Assembly: GCF_037975245.1 (NCBI RefSeq) | Contig: NC_092582.1 | Coordinates: 1,850,001 to 1,914,000 of the forward strand | Origin: Apostichopus japonicus | Taxonomy: Eukaryota; Echinodermata; Holothuroidea; Aspidochirotida; Stichopodidae | Direction: 5' to 3' | Length of the DNA: 64,000 nt | Part shown: one piece after another, positions 14,265 through 28,430 of the stretch | Layout of the letters: the number at the start of each line of letters is the position of its first letter | Numbering within the stretch: the stretch's first letter is position 1 | Notes under the pieces: model-generated | What the model was told of the DNA's origin: nothing | The model's input: only the letters and a program-made list of their open reading frames with translations | The model's database searches: none | Position numbers and translations under genes: made by a program

Positions 14265-15264
14265 TGAGTGAACAAGGTTCTGTTCGTATGCTAAACAAAA
14301 AGGTCTTATAACTTAAATATTCGCTCGTTAATAAAGTTGATCTGTTTGTGAATAGACTTTCGTTCTATTAACCTACAATGTAAGTAATGTAACGCACATG
14401 CTATGGCAGGTTAACGCTTAACAGAATTTATAATTGAGCCTCATTCGATCACAACAGAGCACGTTAATACATCGAGGTGTGTGAAAGCTCCATAGTCACG
14501 TTGTTATAGCTGTTTATATATACAACTCAAGCATAGCTCTAAAAATATCCCAATAGTTCGTCTTTCTAACTTTGGTTGTGATCTTTTTCTGACGAATAAC
14601 AGCAACTATATTTTTCAAATTATATGCTAAATTTGATAGATTTTACAGCTGGTTGCCCTTCTCATTCGAGCGCGCAAAACTATAGGTGTCCAAAATATGA
14701 TACAAAATCTCACACAATTTGAAGCAGATTTCAACAAATATCCCTATGACGTCACGAACATTTAGCATATTATCTTTGAGAAAACGATCTCTACATCAAT
14801 TAAGAAGAAAAAACTCATCAACCGTGACAACCTTTGTGTTAAAATCAGGCTGCATTTGCCAGATACAATATTTACCATAACGTCATAATTAAAAAAGTTT
14901 ATGTATTATGGCAATCAACATGCATGTACAACCGTGGATTTGTATACACAAAAAGGACGCAGAGATTTGATTTTTTATTGTAAAGATCTTTCTGACAGTT
15001 CACTTTTAACTCTGAAAGATAAGTTATAATTTTATATTCAATAATAACTACGACTTCAGTGTCAAACACACATAGACCGCACATAATTAATATTTTATCA
15101 GATCAATGACAATGAAAGAAATTATCTCAATTATCTCATAAAAAAACATATTTTTACTTATATCTTGATAATCTTTCTATCCAATTTGTGAATGTTTCAT
15201 GATATATATTTCTTACCTGAAGTGAGACCCACACAGTCAGATGGATCAACCTCATACATAGACG
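14265..15264. other. Anonymous non-coding DNA
   Basis: Nothing recognised; AT-rich. Confidence 0.45.
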
Positions 15265-15282
15265 TACATATATATATATATG

Positions 15283-15336
<54 letters not shown>

Positions 15337-15343
15337 TATATAA

Positions 15344-15375
<32 letters not shown>

Positions 15376-15409
15376 AAATACAAGTGATCAACTCCATACA
15401 TAGACATAC

Positions 15410-15447
<38 letters not shown>

Positions 15448-15492
15448 TATTTATATGTTTATTTATATATAATATATGTATATATATATAAC

Positions 15493-15526
<34 letters not shown>

Positions 15527-15529
15527 ACC
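15265..15529. repeat. Compound (AT)n satellite
   Basis: Three (AT)n tracts separated by similar short sequences. GATCAACCTCATACATAGACGT near 15244 is echoed as GATCAACTCCATACATAGACAT near 15387, so the block itself is partly duplicated. Confidence 0.85.
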
Positions 15530-15635
15530 ATACATCCAATATGCATAAGAAAATCCTTTAAAACGTTCGTGTGATTAAAAAGACTCCCATCTAACTGAGT
15601 GGTTTTAACGAAAGCTATATTTTACTGTATTAAAA

Positions 15636-15669
<34 letters not shown>

Positions 15670-15915
15670 ATGTAATATATGTATATATTTAACTATAAAT
15701 ATATGTATATATTTAACTATAAATATATATATATAGGCTATATTGATATATACATATATATATATATATTGATATATACATATATATATATATATATGTA
15801 TATAAAACATACATCCAATATGCATAAGAAAATCCTTTAAAACGTTCGTGTGATTAAAAAGACTCCCATCTAACTGAGTGGTTTTAACGAAAGCTGTATT
15901 TTACTGTATTAAAAA
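15530..15915 (+). repeat. 279-bp-period tandem duplication around (AT)n
   Basis: A 107-bp segment beginning ATACATCCAATATGCATAAG occurs at 15530-15636 and again at 15809-15915. I see a single difference (A or G in AAAGCTATA/AAAGCTGTA). The spacer at 15637-15808 is (AT)n with ATGTATATATTTAACTATAA units. Near-identity implies a recent duplication or an assembly duplication at the AT tract. Confidence 0.9.
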
Positions 15916-17624
15916 ATGGAAAATGATAGCTTTACAAGCACCGCATTTCTTTTAATGAATACGACTTACTTTGCATAAATGAAGCTTAAAAAATGTTGAA
16001 TAAAAGAAGACATCTCTTCTTCTTCATCACTTGTCTCCGTTTCTCAATTTCTCTTGAAATACCTGTTAAATCTTATTTTCAGAGTACTTTAAATTGTCTG
16101 TCTTAATATAAAATATCATACATTGTAAATCTAGTGGTTTTATGTAACATTTTTTCATATCAGTCATATATGTATAGAATATGATATTAGAAAGGAATCT
16201 TTGCACGCTCGCGCGCAAAACACGCCTGAAGGAATAATTTCATACAGACCGTTTACAAGCATTGATTTCATGTTTTCAATCTGTTTAATAGACTTAAGTT
16301 GGATTTTTTTACAAAAAAAACTGCCCGAGAGAAAATTATCAATCTTTAAGTAATAAAAGAATGGAAGAATGTATCAAATCAAAATGCTTTGAAAGGTAAA
16401 AGAACTACACAGGAATGGTGATTGTCTATATTTGGAAACGATTAGAATGTAAAATGATGAGAGACAAATACAAAACTAATAGTTCATTCAGAGATATCTA
16501 TCGTGTTATCTCATCTCGTTAAATGGTTCATTAACACAGACTCATTAACCGGCGTCGCTGGAGCGACTCATTTAACGTATAGCCCGCATATGTAATAGTG
16601 TATATTAATGAAACAAAGTATTTTAGAATAATATATTGGATAAGTACCGGAACAGTGGTTAGAAACCACAATATTTTACTTAAAATAAATTACTAACACT
16701 TACAGCCTATGGCTCTAAAACGCCTTCATACTATATTGAAGGTATCTGGCCTAGCTTATTTTTACATATCAGAATAGGGCTGCATGATGCTACTGCATGT
16801 CGTGAATAGATAATATTTATCACCAGATGAGTTACATCTCTCCGTGGAAGAGGAAACGCATCACTTTTGTAACCTTTGAGGATATTTGAGTATTGAACTG
16901 AAGAAAGCTAATAATTTATGATAAAAGTGCTTTCGATTAGAAACTATACCCCGACCAATCCAAGCAACACACCACCCCAGTCCACATGTCGACATGACAA
17001 AGCGCACACCAAAGGGTGCTTGAAATAAAGTAAGAAAAATGACAAATATTGTGAATAATACCTCCAAGAATGAAATTATCAAGACCAGCTGATTCTGCAT
17101 CCCACTGATGACACCATGCCCCTCAGGTTATCTTGTTTTCATTCAATGCAGTTGTTTGTATTATCGATTCTTTCAAACGTAATCACAAACATCAGGCTAG
17201 TAATTCTTCTTTTTGTTTCTTTTCTTTCATTTTGCCTTACATATATTTTTTAATTTCCTACTTTCGTAGAATGTCACATAAGGTTAACGATATATGGACT
17301 AAAGAGCTTCTTCACCATTTGTCCTTGACCAATGCTAGTTTAATTACTACAAAAGCTTGAACGTAAGTACACAAACCCAGCTGCAGCCAGTAAGTGACCA
17401 ACACCAAGTCAAGTAGTTGGGAGTTCCGGTTCATCATTAATATGTAAGTATACAACAAAATTCACTTCCGTTTGGCTGTGAGAATACAATGGTATGTATG
17501 CAATGTAACATTTTAGTTCATTTCAGCAGTTTGATGAAGCTCATAGTTATGAAGCCATATATTGACGATTAATAGCTTAGCTTGGTGAGTCGCAGGAGTT
17601 AGGAAGCCTCGCATGTAAATTATC
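15916..17624. other. Anonymous non-coding DNA
   Basis: No recognised exon or element. Small open frames here have no domain signature. Confidence 0.4.
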
Positions 17625-18086
17625 TTGAAACCATATCCATGGTCACGTACGAACACCAGCTTGTTTCATACCTGGCTTCTCCTATCTGTGAGTACTTTGT
17701 GTGTACCCATTCCTGTTCCCATGACGACGATCCTTCTAGCGGACAAGGGACATGTACCCAAGTATATGTCCACATCCTCAATCAGGGAAGTGAGTGAGGA
17801 GGGAGGGGGCGGAAGGAGGAATACACGCCTCCATCACGACTTCTCAGTAACGATGGCAACAGTACCAGAAGAAACCTCAAGTAACGGAAAAGGCGGTATA
17901 TCTATGGAAAAACCTGTCAAAAACCTCCGCGCTGTAGCAGAAACGATCGAATCTGGTCAGGTTGATTTTGGAAGTTATGCATCATGGGTCGAACATTCTC
18001 CCCAAACACCCCACCGTCCACCTCTCACTACATTTTATCCAGCATCATCTACCATCCATATTGTATCGTTAATACAACTGTATTAA
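17625..18086 (+). CDS. Unassigned 153-codon ORF (hypothetical)
   Basis: One of the longest frames here not made of low-complexity sequence. The product starts MKPYPWSRTNTSLFHTWLL and has a hydrophobic run at about residues 13-32 that could be a signal peptide or anchor. A glycine run followed by Arg-Arg (about residues 61-66) is a possible dibasic site, and the C-terminal half is polar. I recognise no family. The first ATG and the lack of introns are unverified, and a CAG|GTTGAT site near 17959 could be a splice donor. It may be an exon of a secreted-protein gene or a chance frame; the latter is slightly more likely. Confidence 0.25.
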   Translation: MKPYPWSRTNTSLFHTWLLLSVSTLCVPIPVPMTTILLADKGHVPKYMSTSSIREVSEEGGGGRRNTRLHHDFSVTMATVPEETSSNGKGGISMEKPVKNLRAVAETIESGQVDFGSYASWVEHSPQTPHRPPLTTFYPASSTIHIVSLIQLY

Positions 18087-18716
18087 GGTTTAAACCCGTT
18101 AGCTGTCATGTACACGTTTGGTGTGTTCCATACAGGACGGACATGGAACAACCCAATGGAGTCCAAAGCATAGCGTAACTGCCAGTCTGACCACGCCTAC
18201 TTTCTTGGACGCATGCAGTAGCAGCCCCTGGTTTGATATGTATCGGACGGATAGCTACAGTCATTTACCGATAACAACTTTCTTTTAGGGACACGTTTAG
18301 TAGTACACATAGCATGGAAATGTTGCCCGAGCTATTGTTATTCCATTCAATGTCGAGTACCAAATGTAACTTGAAGTTAGCTGTCATTATGCTCACACTT
18401 CACATTCTCACACTTCACCTTTGCATTACTTTCCATGTACATGCTTGATTGAAGAGCAATAAGACATCCATACTTAATGAGACCAAAACTCTATAATACC
18501 CACAGGTGTAGCACCCCAACCCAACGCCCCACTCAGTCAAGCAATGCTTCAATACTGACACATTTCACAACTGTAGGTTAGTGAATTACGTTCGTGGACC
18601 AATGACCCATTTTCTGCATGAAAACGTACCTCAAGAAGAACCCACCTCCACCCTCCCCTCCCCCACCCTCAATAGCTTCTTTTCTGATACCGATGAAATA
18701 CAAGTAATCTACAGTG
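18087..18716. other. Anonymous non-coding DNA
   Basis: No recognised gene. A short ATTCTCACACTTCAC duplication lies near 18393-18418. Confidence 0.4.
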
Positions 18717-19127
18717 CAGGACTGTAGCCAAGAAGTCTTAGTGGGAGGAGCACCAACAAATGAAGAAGGGGCACCGAAAAAACTATAGAGGGGCACCAGC
18801 AAATGAAGGAGGGGCACCAACAAATGAAGGAGGGGCATCAGCAAATTAAGGAGGGGCACCAACAAATTAAGGAGGGGCACCAACAAATGAAGGAGGAGCA
18901 CTGACAAACTAAGGAGGGGCACCAGCAAATGAAGGAGGGGCACCGACAAACTAAGGAGGGGCACCAGCAAATGAAGGAGGTGCACCAACAAATGAAGGGG
19001 CACAATAACAAAAAAACGTGTTTGGCAGACTAGTGAAGTTTTTCTTTGATGGTGCATGGTAAGGGTTGGGAAAGATAAGTCTGCACGGGGAGGGGTTCGT
19101 GGCCCCTGTGCCCTTGCTACAGTCCTG
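18717..19127. mobile_element. TIR-bounded MITE B (hAT-like ends)
   Basis: The left end CAGGACTGTAGCCAAG and the reverse complement of the right end CAGGACTGTAGCAAGG share 12 identical terminal bases. The form resembles the CAGGGGTGTAGCC ends elsewhere in the window. The interior is mostly a 24-bp minisatellite. Flanking octamers (CTACAGTG and CTGAAAAT) do not match, so the target duplication is lost or the copy is rearranged. No transposase is encoded. Confidence 0.65.
18744..19004. repeat. 24-bp minisatellite GGAGGGGCACCAACAAATGAA
   Basis: About 11 units of 21-24 bp vary at a few positions (CCAACA/CCAGCA/CCGACA; AATGAA/AACTAA/AATTAA). Because the usual unit is a multiple of three, the minus strand stays open as an eight-residue Leu/Val/Pro-rich repeat inside a 190-codon frame (18578-19150). 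I regard that frame as a by-product of the array. Confidence 0.9.
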
Positions 19128-21468
19128 CTGAAAATGGTCTGTATAAACATGAGGCGGTTGAAAATTGACTAGGGAAAGCGGCAGAAGATACTACAGTATA
19201 TGACTTAATTTATTTGTAAAGCCCACTTGTCACTTTGAACCAGCTTCAACCGACGACTTGCGAATCTTGTCAGAACGCCTCGGCTGCTCATATTGACGCA
19301 GAAATAAGAGATTCTACAAAACCAGATCAAAATTTATGTAAATTATTTTAAACAACCACATGCGGTGTCTAAGAAATCATTGCGCAAATGAAATCTATCC
19401 CCTCTCAAGATCGACCTATAGATGTTTGTGATCAAAGGAACAAAAATAGCACACACAAATAATAGATAATAATAAGAAGAAGAAATATATATAGAACTTG
19501 AAAAATAATAATAATATTAAAAAGTATTTAATAGAAATGGTATGTAACCTGTCACGATTGGAGAATATCAAAATATTTCCCTTAAACACAAAGAGAAGAT
19601 GTCAGGAATTTCATAATTTAATGAAAGATTAATCAAATTGTAACGAACATCGGTGAGTTAAAAGAGGTTCTTTTCTTTTGCGGCATCTTGACGAGACCAA
19701 ATTAATTTCAATGCATATATCGCCATATGCAATAAAATCTATATAGACAAATAACTGATAGACAAACATTGTACCCTGAATTCGTCGGGCACGAAGATGT
19801 GAGATATCATAATTATTATGAGTTTAATATTTTGTTCTGCACAGTTTTGATAAATATTCAGTATCCGGATCTGAGTTGACTTGTATATGTACGTATATGT
19901 ATGTATATACATATACACAATTTGGGAGTTTCGCCACAATTTGGGAGTTTCAAACAGCTTAGAAAGATTATGTAAATGGAAACGTATATTTTATGTCATA
20001 ACTTCAGTAACGGATTTCTATGGACTAGGTAGACCGGGTCATGGGCTCCGATCTGGTGACCCCTCCCACCCCCACCCAATACCCATTAAAAAAACTAAAA
20101 GGTAAGTAGGGGAACAGGAAGAAGGACCCCCCCCCCCAATTAGCCTCATCTAAGCGTTTATCGTTAATCAATGATTTGGGGGTCTCTTCTAGGTAAATCA
20201 GGTGCTCTTTGTTAAGCCTACCATACTTTTACCAGGGATCGATGAAATGTAGACAACAAAATCAAAGGCTTGGTAATAAAAACATACCGTTCAAATATAA
20301 GATTGTGAAAATATTTTAAAAACGAACAAGTTTTGTGTTTTGTCGAAAACGGCTTATGTCTCACGTGTTAGGAGCGACTTGTAGTTATAACCAAATAAAA
20401 CTCTTATTAAAAAAAAAATAATAATAAACAAACGGGTATACAGCCACGCGTATAAATAGCAATGGCTTGTTCAGATAGCAAGCATCCGTAAGATGGCAAC
20501 GTTAAAGGAGAAGCAAACCTTTATATAGCCATGGTCATTAACCTATATACATGTGGCCAGAAATGGTCGTAAGGAACAATTACTCTACTTTAAGACGATA
20601 ACATGTTTGATCGTTTATGTTCGTATATATGGTCTAAGCACGAATGGAAATTAAAGGAAGACCTAAAAATGACATTACAGGGCCATGCATGTGCTGGTGC
20701 TTGAAATGCTCATGTTTCTACTTACCTTTATTAATTAAAGAGGTGGAATTTGGTATATAAAATAAGTGTTCTGTAAATGCGCTGCAGGTTTTAACTAGAT
20801 ACTTACAATTCTGACATTGTTTTCAATACCAATATAGGGAGGGCCTTTATACTATCCATCACCTTGAAATATACGACAAGAAAGTCCAAAAGAAACTGAT
20901 TTTATCTCTTATTGTTTGAGTTACTGTGACAGTATAAACTGACCACATGAGAGCCCCCCCCCCTTCCCCCTGACATGAATCTGAAAAAGGATACCGCCAA
21001 AAAAAATAACAGACCTGTTTTAATGATCTCACCAAGTTGTTCATTAATGTCTCTTTGTCTTGAACATGAACATGATGTGTGGATCATGTGTGGTCATGTT
21101 TCTATAGCAATCACGAATATAATAAATATAAGTGTAACCAATCACACAAAGTTAACAAATGAGCGCGGCCAAATGATTACCTCTTTATTCTACCCTATAC
21201 AGGTTCACAAGATTACATAAATAAAAGACCATTTTAATTATTAAATGTCAATTTAATTTATTCATAGATCGAAACCCTCATAATGCAGTCAAAACGGACA
21301 CACGTCTTGGTTTTATTGTCACTTAAAAATTGAAAGATAGGGGCCAAAATTAGTAAAATAACTGAATATAGTTAACTTAAATGCTATGTGTATACGAGGC
21401 CGTGAAAAAGGGATCATAAACAATGCTGTCAAATATGCAATTTTATATTTGAAAATATACTTAGGTTC
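19128..21468. other. Anonymous non-coding DNA
   Basis: No recognised gene. Small features are a tandem duplication of CACAATTTGGGAGTTTC (19916-19951), a C-run near 20128-20138, and a C-run near 20956-20965. Confidence 0.4.
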
Positions 21469-21660
21469 TAGGTTGTTGGGTAAAGATATTTTACAATGTA
21501 AATATGCACGTATGCAGACGTTGGCATCTATTAGTTTATCTTTTGTTTCGTTAATGATACAACATTGCTAAGTTGTTAAGTAGCCAAACGATAGTACAAT
21601 GTAATTATGCACGTATGCAGATGATGCCATTTATAGCTTTATCTTTTGTGTTGTCGAAGC
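21469..21660 (+). repeat. Diverged two-unit tandem duplication, ~103 bp
   Basis: ACAATGTAAATATGCACGTA (21493) and ACAATGTAATTATGCACGTA (21596) begin matching stretches that continue through a TTATCTTTTGT box. The preceding TAGGTTGTTGGG/TAAGTTGTTAAG also align. Confidence 0.75.
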
Positions 21661-21793
21661 TACGAATTTTCGCTTTTGTTATATCGATGTGATTATGTAA
21701 TACCATGTTTTTTAGCGCCAGTGTCGAGATGGCCTAATGAAGACTAGACCAACTTAGTTTTAAGTTTTTAGTTAAGTTTTAAGTTGTACTTCT

Positions 21794-23949
<2,156 letters not shown>

Positions 23950-24296
23950 AGTTTAAATAATATGTTAAGTTTAAAGAATCGTGCTATGGGGACATGGAAT
24001 TCTTTAAATGCTATTATAAAATCTAAATCATCTAAAGTAACATTTAGAAAAACGCTAAAAAAAGAAGTAATTTATCAGTATTGATACATCGTTTATATTG
24101 TATGTTATTAATTATTACTTATTAAGACATTAGTTATATTTTCATTTATGTAAATACCGGTATGTATTTTTTTCTTTCTTTCTTGGGAGTCCTTTACCTT
24201 GTTAAGCCTGAATTGGCTTTTTAGAGGACTTCCCTCCACATGTATATATTTATTATCTGTGGAAAATCAAATAAATAAATCAAATCATATACTGAA
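23950..24296 (+). mobile_element. 3' end of a non-LTR retrotransposon (LINE), 5' truncated
   Basis: The frame 23950-24084 encodes 44 residues with the pattern seen at the C-terminus of jockey/CR1-like LINE ORF2 proteins: Arg-x-x-Gly-x-Trp-Asn-Ser-Leu, then Ile, Ser, Phe-Arg-Lys-x-Leu-Lys-Lys and a stop shortly after. A 3' UTR of about 210 bp follows. It includes the stem-like TTAAGCCTGAATTGGCTTTTT and ends in an A-rich TCAAATAAATAAATCAAATC tail typical of target-primed insertion. Everything upstream in ORF2 is missing. The clade is not assignable from so short a piece. Confidence 0.7.
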
Positions 24297-25735
24297 CTTA
24301 CCAGCCACCCCATCTACTGAAGCCCAGTCTAGGATGATGATATTAGGGTAGCATATTCCTACCATAAGTCTTTGTAAAACTTCTCACTAGCTAAAACCAG
24401 CCCATCACTGGATAGCTGACATGTTGGCCATGCACGAGACTTGATCATATACAGATTTTTAGTTATGACCGCCCAAACTTTTCATCAACAGTAAACAATT
24501 TTTGTGGACTGCTCTTGGACGGTCTAAAGTGGTCTAAAGTGGTCTAAATTTTTCTCAATTTCTTTCCCTTTTCTTCCCCTTTTCTTTCCCTTTTCTTGGC
24601 ACCACATGTACTGCTTTTCAACCCCCCCCCCCCTCTATCCATAAAATAGAACAGATCATGTATGCTAACATATCGAATAAGATTATCTCCTGTTGCTATT
24701 CGGTACTTTTCCTGAAGGAAATCATATGGCCGGATTAATAAAGACTCTGCGTGGAATATGCCACCTTAATAATGATCCGCGGACATAAAAAATAAATCCA
24801 CTCGACGACATACAGTGGAAGTATGGAATTGCTGCTCCTTTAACTAATCATCAGTTCCACGCGACACCCCCCCCCCGGCCGCCCCCCCCCCCCGCATGAC
24901 CTTTGCAAATGATCCAGCAGGCTGTGCTACAAGATGTACGCCTATAGTGAATGCAAGTCTGTGGGCGTTTTTGATATATCGCAGGGATTGGTTCAGCTTA
25001 CATGTGACCTTCGAAGTGTTGGAAAGTTGAAATTTGCTCAAGGTGAAGGATGCAAGAAGTATCTAGGCTCAGAAGTTGAGCGTTATGAAATGATGAATAA
25101 ATGTTCGTTTGTTTCCTCAGTATTTGAAATGATCTTTTTTATGTCAAAATGAAACATTTAGATACGATTCAGGCTATGGCAACATTGTACAACACAGGAT
25201 CCATAACACTTCCAATTGCATCAAACTGTTCTGTCGGCTTTAAAATGTATTATTCCGTGTGAATTCTATGATATATAAATATATAAACTCTTCCACTACG
25301 GTACAGCCTTATAGTATATACGCCCTTGGTTCTTGATTGAATCTTTAAATGTTTCTTGTTGCATATACACACTTTTACGGCTGTCAATTAAGGGTCAAAA
25401 TACGAGTACAATATATACAGATATCAGATGTGATGATGTTCTTGCGAGAGGTTCTAAACGCATTAAAGTCTCAGTCACGTATATACTATTCAAAATAAGA
25501 TATAAAGGTAAGGTATTTGAAAACTAATTGAAACATTTCAAGTGTTAAAGTTAAGAAGACGTGGGTGGAGTGTAAGATACAGTTCGTTGTCATGTGAAAG
25601 TCCTTTCGTGGTTTTATGTTCAGAATTCAACACAATTGAAAGGCTTCTGATTGACATTAATTAGTGCATTGGATTGAGCGACACATCTCATGTATCATGC
25701 AGCGAGCATGCGCATAAGCCTGTCAAGAATATATG

Positions 25736-25740
<5 letters not shown>
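24297..25740. other. Anonymous DNA with C-runs
   Basis: No recognised gene. GGTCTAAAGT is repeated about three times at 24521-24549, followed by a CTTTTCTTCCCC pyrimidine tract. C-runs occur at 24620-24633 and 24867-24893. The 72-codon frame at 24934-25152 looks mildly protein-like but matches nothing I know. Confidence 0.4.
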
Positions 25741-25820
<80 letters not shown>

Positions 25821-25886
25821 CATATATATACATATGTATATATATATATATACATATGTATATATATATGTATATATATATATATA
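25741..25886. repeat. (AT)n/(ATAC)n microsatellite
   Basis: AT dinucleotides with regularly spaced TACATA and TATGTA interruptions. Open frames on both strands across it are artefacts. Confidence 0.95.
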
Positions 25887-27825
25887 ACATTTACATTGTT
25901 TCCCAGTGTAGATAACACAAAATACCAAAGTTGGAACATAACGTTACAATAAAATTACCACACAGTAAAGGGTGACTCGATTAGGAAGAAATAAACCACC
26001 TTCCCCAACTCCCCTCCCCTTAACAAGGTTTTGCTTACATGTCTCTTTTGGAAAAATTTTTACTATAATTGATAGATGAGGATTTTCTCATTTTCTGTTG
26101 TTATTTATATCTCTTCCAAAAATATCTTCTTAATAAGATTACATCTTAATAATATCACTTGAAGCCAACCTGACATGATCATTGATGTAAGATATCATCA
26201 ATGTAACATGAAATTCCATAAAGTTTAATGTTAATGGAGGAAAGGGTTTCGTACTTTCTTCATAACATTGAAGCATAAAGTCCCTAGCTGTATTTAACCG
26301 CATTTATAAGACAGCTACAACAATACACATATTTGTTCCAATTAACAATAACTACTGTGTTGTGTTTTAGTTTCCTTTCAAAATCATTGTAAAAAGGGAA
26401 AAATAGACCAATGATATCGACACACGACTAATTAACACGAACGAATCTATTTACCAACGCATACTAGTTTAATTAAATCAAACAAGCTACATATCTTGCT
26501 TACATATCAAACCCGATATAAAACAAGTACGAACATATATACACTCAAAAAACAATGATAAATAAGAACCGACGATGGTTTGACAAGAAGAATGGGCGAA
26601 TCTTGTTATCGAAGTAGTAATTAACCTATTTACGAGATCGACTGAAGAAGACAAAAACATTTAAATGATGCACTAAGACGGTAGCAATGTTCTTTTACGT
26701 GTTGCATTGATGTTCACGTTGTATAACATCATCTTCATGTTGAAGGGATCGTTTCAATAAGTCGAGAAAAAAACGTACTGGTTGTTACCTAATGTTTGTA
26801 TCTTCATTAACACAGATATCTTTGTGTGATATTACCAGGATGTTAAGTATACTGATACTTTCCTCGGCCCTATCGCATGGGATTTTCTGTATTCGTATGA
26901 CGAGGTTCCTTTATCACTTTGGTAAGGCAATGGGAATTTAATCTTAAATTAGATTTACTATAGATAGCAAAATGCTCAAAGGTTCTTTAAAGTCCACGTT
27001 AATGTTTTATACCGTTAGCTGTAGATAATCTCTAAAGTTGATCAAAAATAGAAGTGTGGCATTATTTCGACCGGACCCAATATTCTAGTTCTTGGTGGAT
27101 GTTGAAATAAATCTATGTGGTAGGATAACTATGGCAGTAATTCTAGATTCTACATATTCCCTACCACGCCCACCCCCCCCCCTGTAAATTACCCTGCACT
27201 ACACTTCTGCATTCCCACTCCACCCCTTCTTTCCTCACCCAGCGTGTCCATTCTATTATTATTAGTTTTTTTTATATTTTTTTATAGAAGTCATCCTGTG
27301 ACTAGAATGGCAACATACATTCCAGGTAGACAATTAATAAAAGAAACAAAACAACCAAACAATCAAACAAGAACAAAGAAACACAATTGCAAAACGTAAT
27401 TTGGTTGTTTAATATACTGGTTTAACTGTGTATGACAATAGGAGTTACCTTCTATGGAACTATAACAATCGTGTTTTACATTAATATTTCATACATTACG
27501 TCACCGTGTTGTGCATTCCAAGAATCAATATCATATTTATCTTACGAATAGTACCGTAATCATTTTTTAATTCCTAAGTTTGTTTCTTTGTAAGTTAACG
27601 TGTAATATGTTCTTTCATTTTGTACCGGAGGATTAAACCCACTGAATAGTATTACGTAATCTGGTTAAAGGCACACGTGATCAATTTATTTATTAACAGA
27701 GAGCTCGTTGTAGTCAGCAAACTGCACCTCAGATGAGATAACAGCCCCCTCCCCCTCCCCTCCTCTCTCACGAAATGTTGCTCTCAGGTCACAGAGCGAT
27801 GGCCTTTTGATGTCAATCACTATGA
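25887..27825. other. Anonymous non-coding DNA
   Basis: No recognised gene or element. A C-run lies near 27173-27182. Confidence 0.45.
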
Positions 27826-28430
27826 AGGTGACCTTGACGATAACGTCGACAATGGGATTACAACAACCATGACGACGACGATGACGAGAAATGACGATTG
27901 GTATGGGTGACGACGAGGACGTGGACGATGACGGCGACGAGAATCATGACGGTGGAGACTGATAACGATGAAGACGAAGAAGATGACCATAGCGATGGGG
28001 ATGTGGGTGACGACTACGATGATGAGGAGGAGGAGGACTGTGACGATGATGATGACGATGACGAAGACGATGACAATGACGTAGATGACAATGATCTCGA
28101 TGATTACCATGACAACGGGATGCCAATCATCATCAAGACGAAGACGATGACGAGGCGGATGAGAAAGTAGACGACCACGGCGATGGGGATGGGAGTGACG
28201 ATTACAGAGGAGGCGGATTACTATGACAGTAACAATGAAGATGATGAAGACGATTGGACATCGATGACAATCACAATGACGTAGATGACAGTGATGACGT
28301 AACGTTATTAAGGACGACGACGAAGATGGCGATAACTATGACAAAGATGAACTCCCCTACCCCTCCGACCCGTCCCCCCCCCCCACAGAAGAAGAGACGA
28401 CACCCACCATCACGATGACAACGATGATGA
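27826..28430 (+). repeat. GAY/GACGAY-rich imperfect satellite
   Basis: About 600 bp of diverged GATGAC, GACGAC and GATGAGGAG units on the plus strand. One frame reads as Asp/Glu-rich and the complement as His/Arg or Val/Ile-rich. The units have no fixed period and the frame is broken repeatedly, so I treat it as a trinucleotide-biased satellite and not an acidic-domain exon. A C-run interrupts it at 28375-28384. Confidence 0.75.

Noticed and set aside
18709-19135. Target-site duplication for MITE B
   Set aside because: The flanking octamers CTACAGTG and CTGAAAAT do not match, so no duplication is claimed.
18578-19150. 190-codon minus-strand frame with an eight-residue Leu/Pro repeat
   Set aside because: It is the translation of a 24-bp minisatellite within a MITE; the flanking residues match nothing.
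27898-28170. Acidic Asp/Glu-rich 90-codon frame
   Set aside because: The surrounding 600 bp is a GAY-type satellite with frequent frame breaks, and no splice sites or domain adjoin it.
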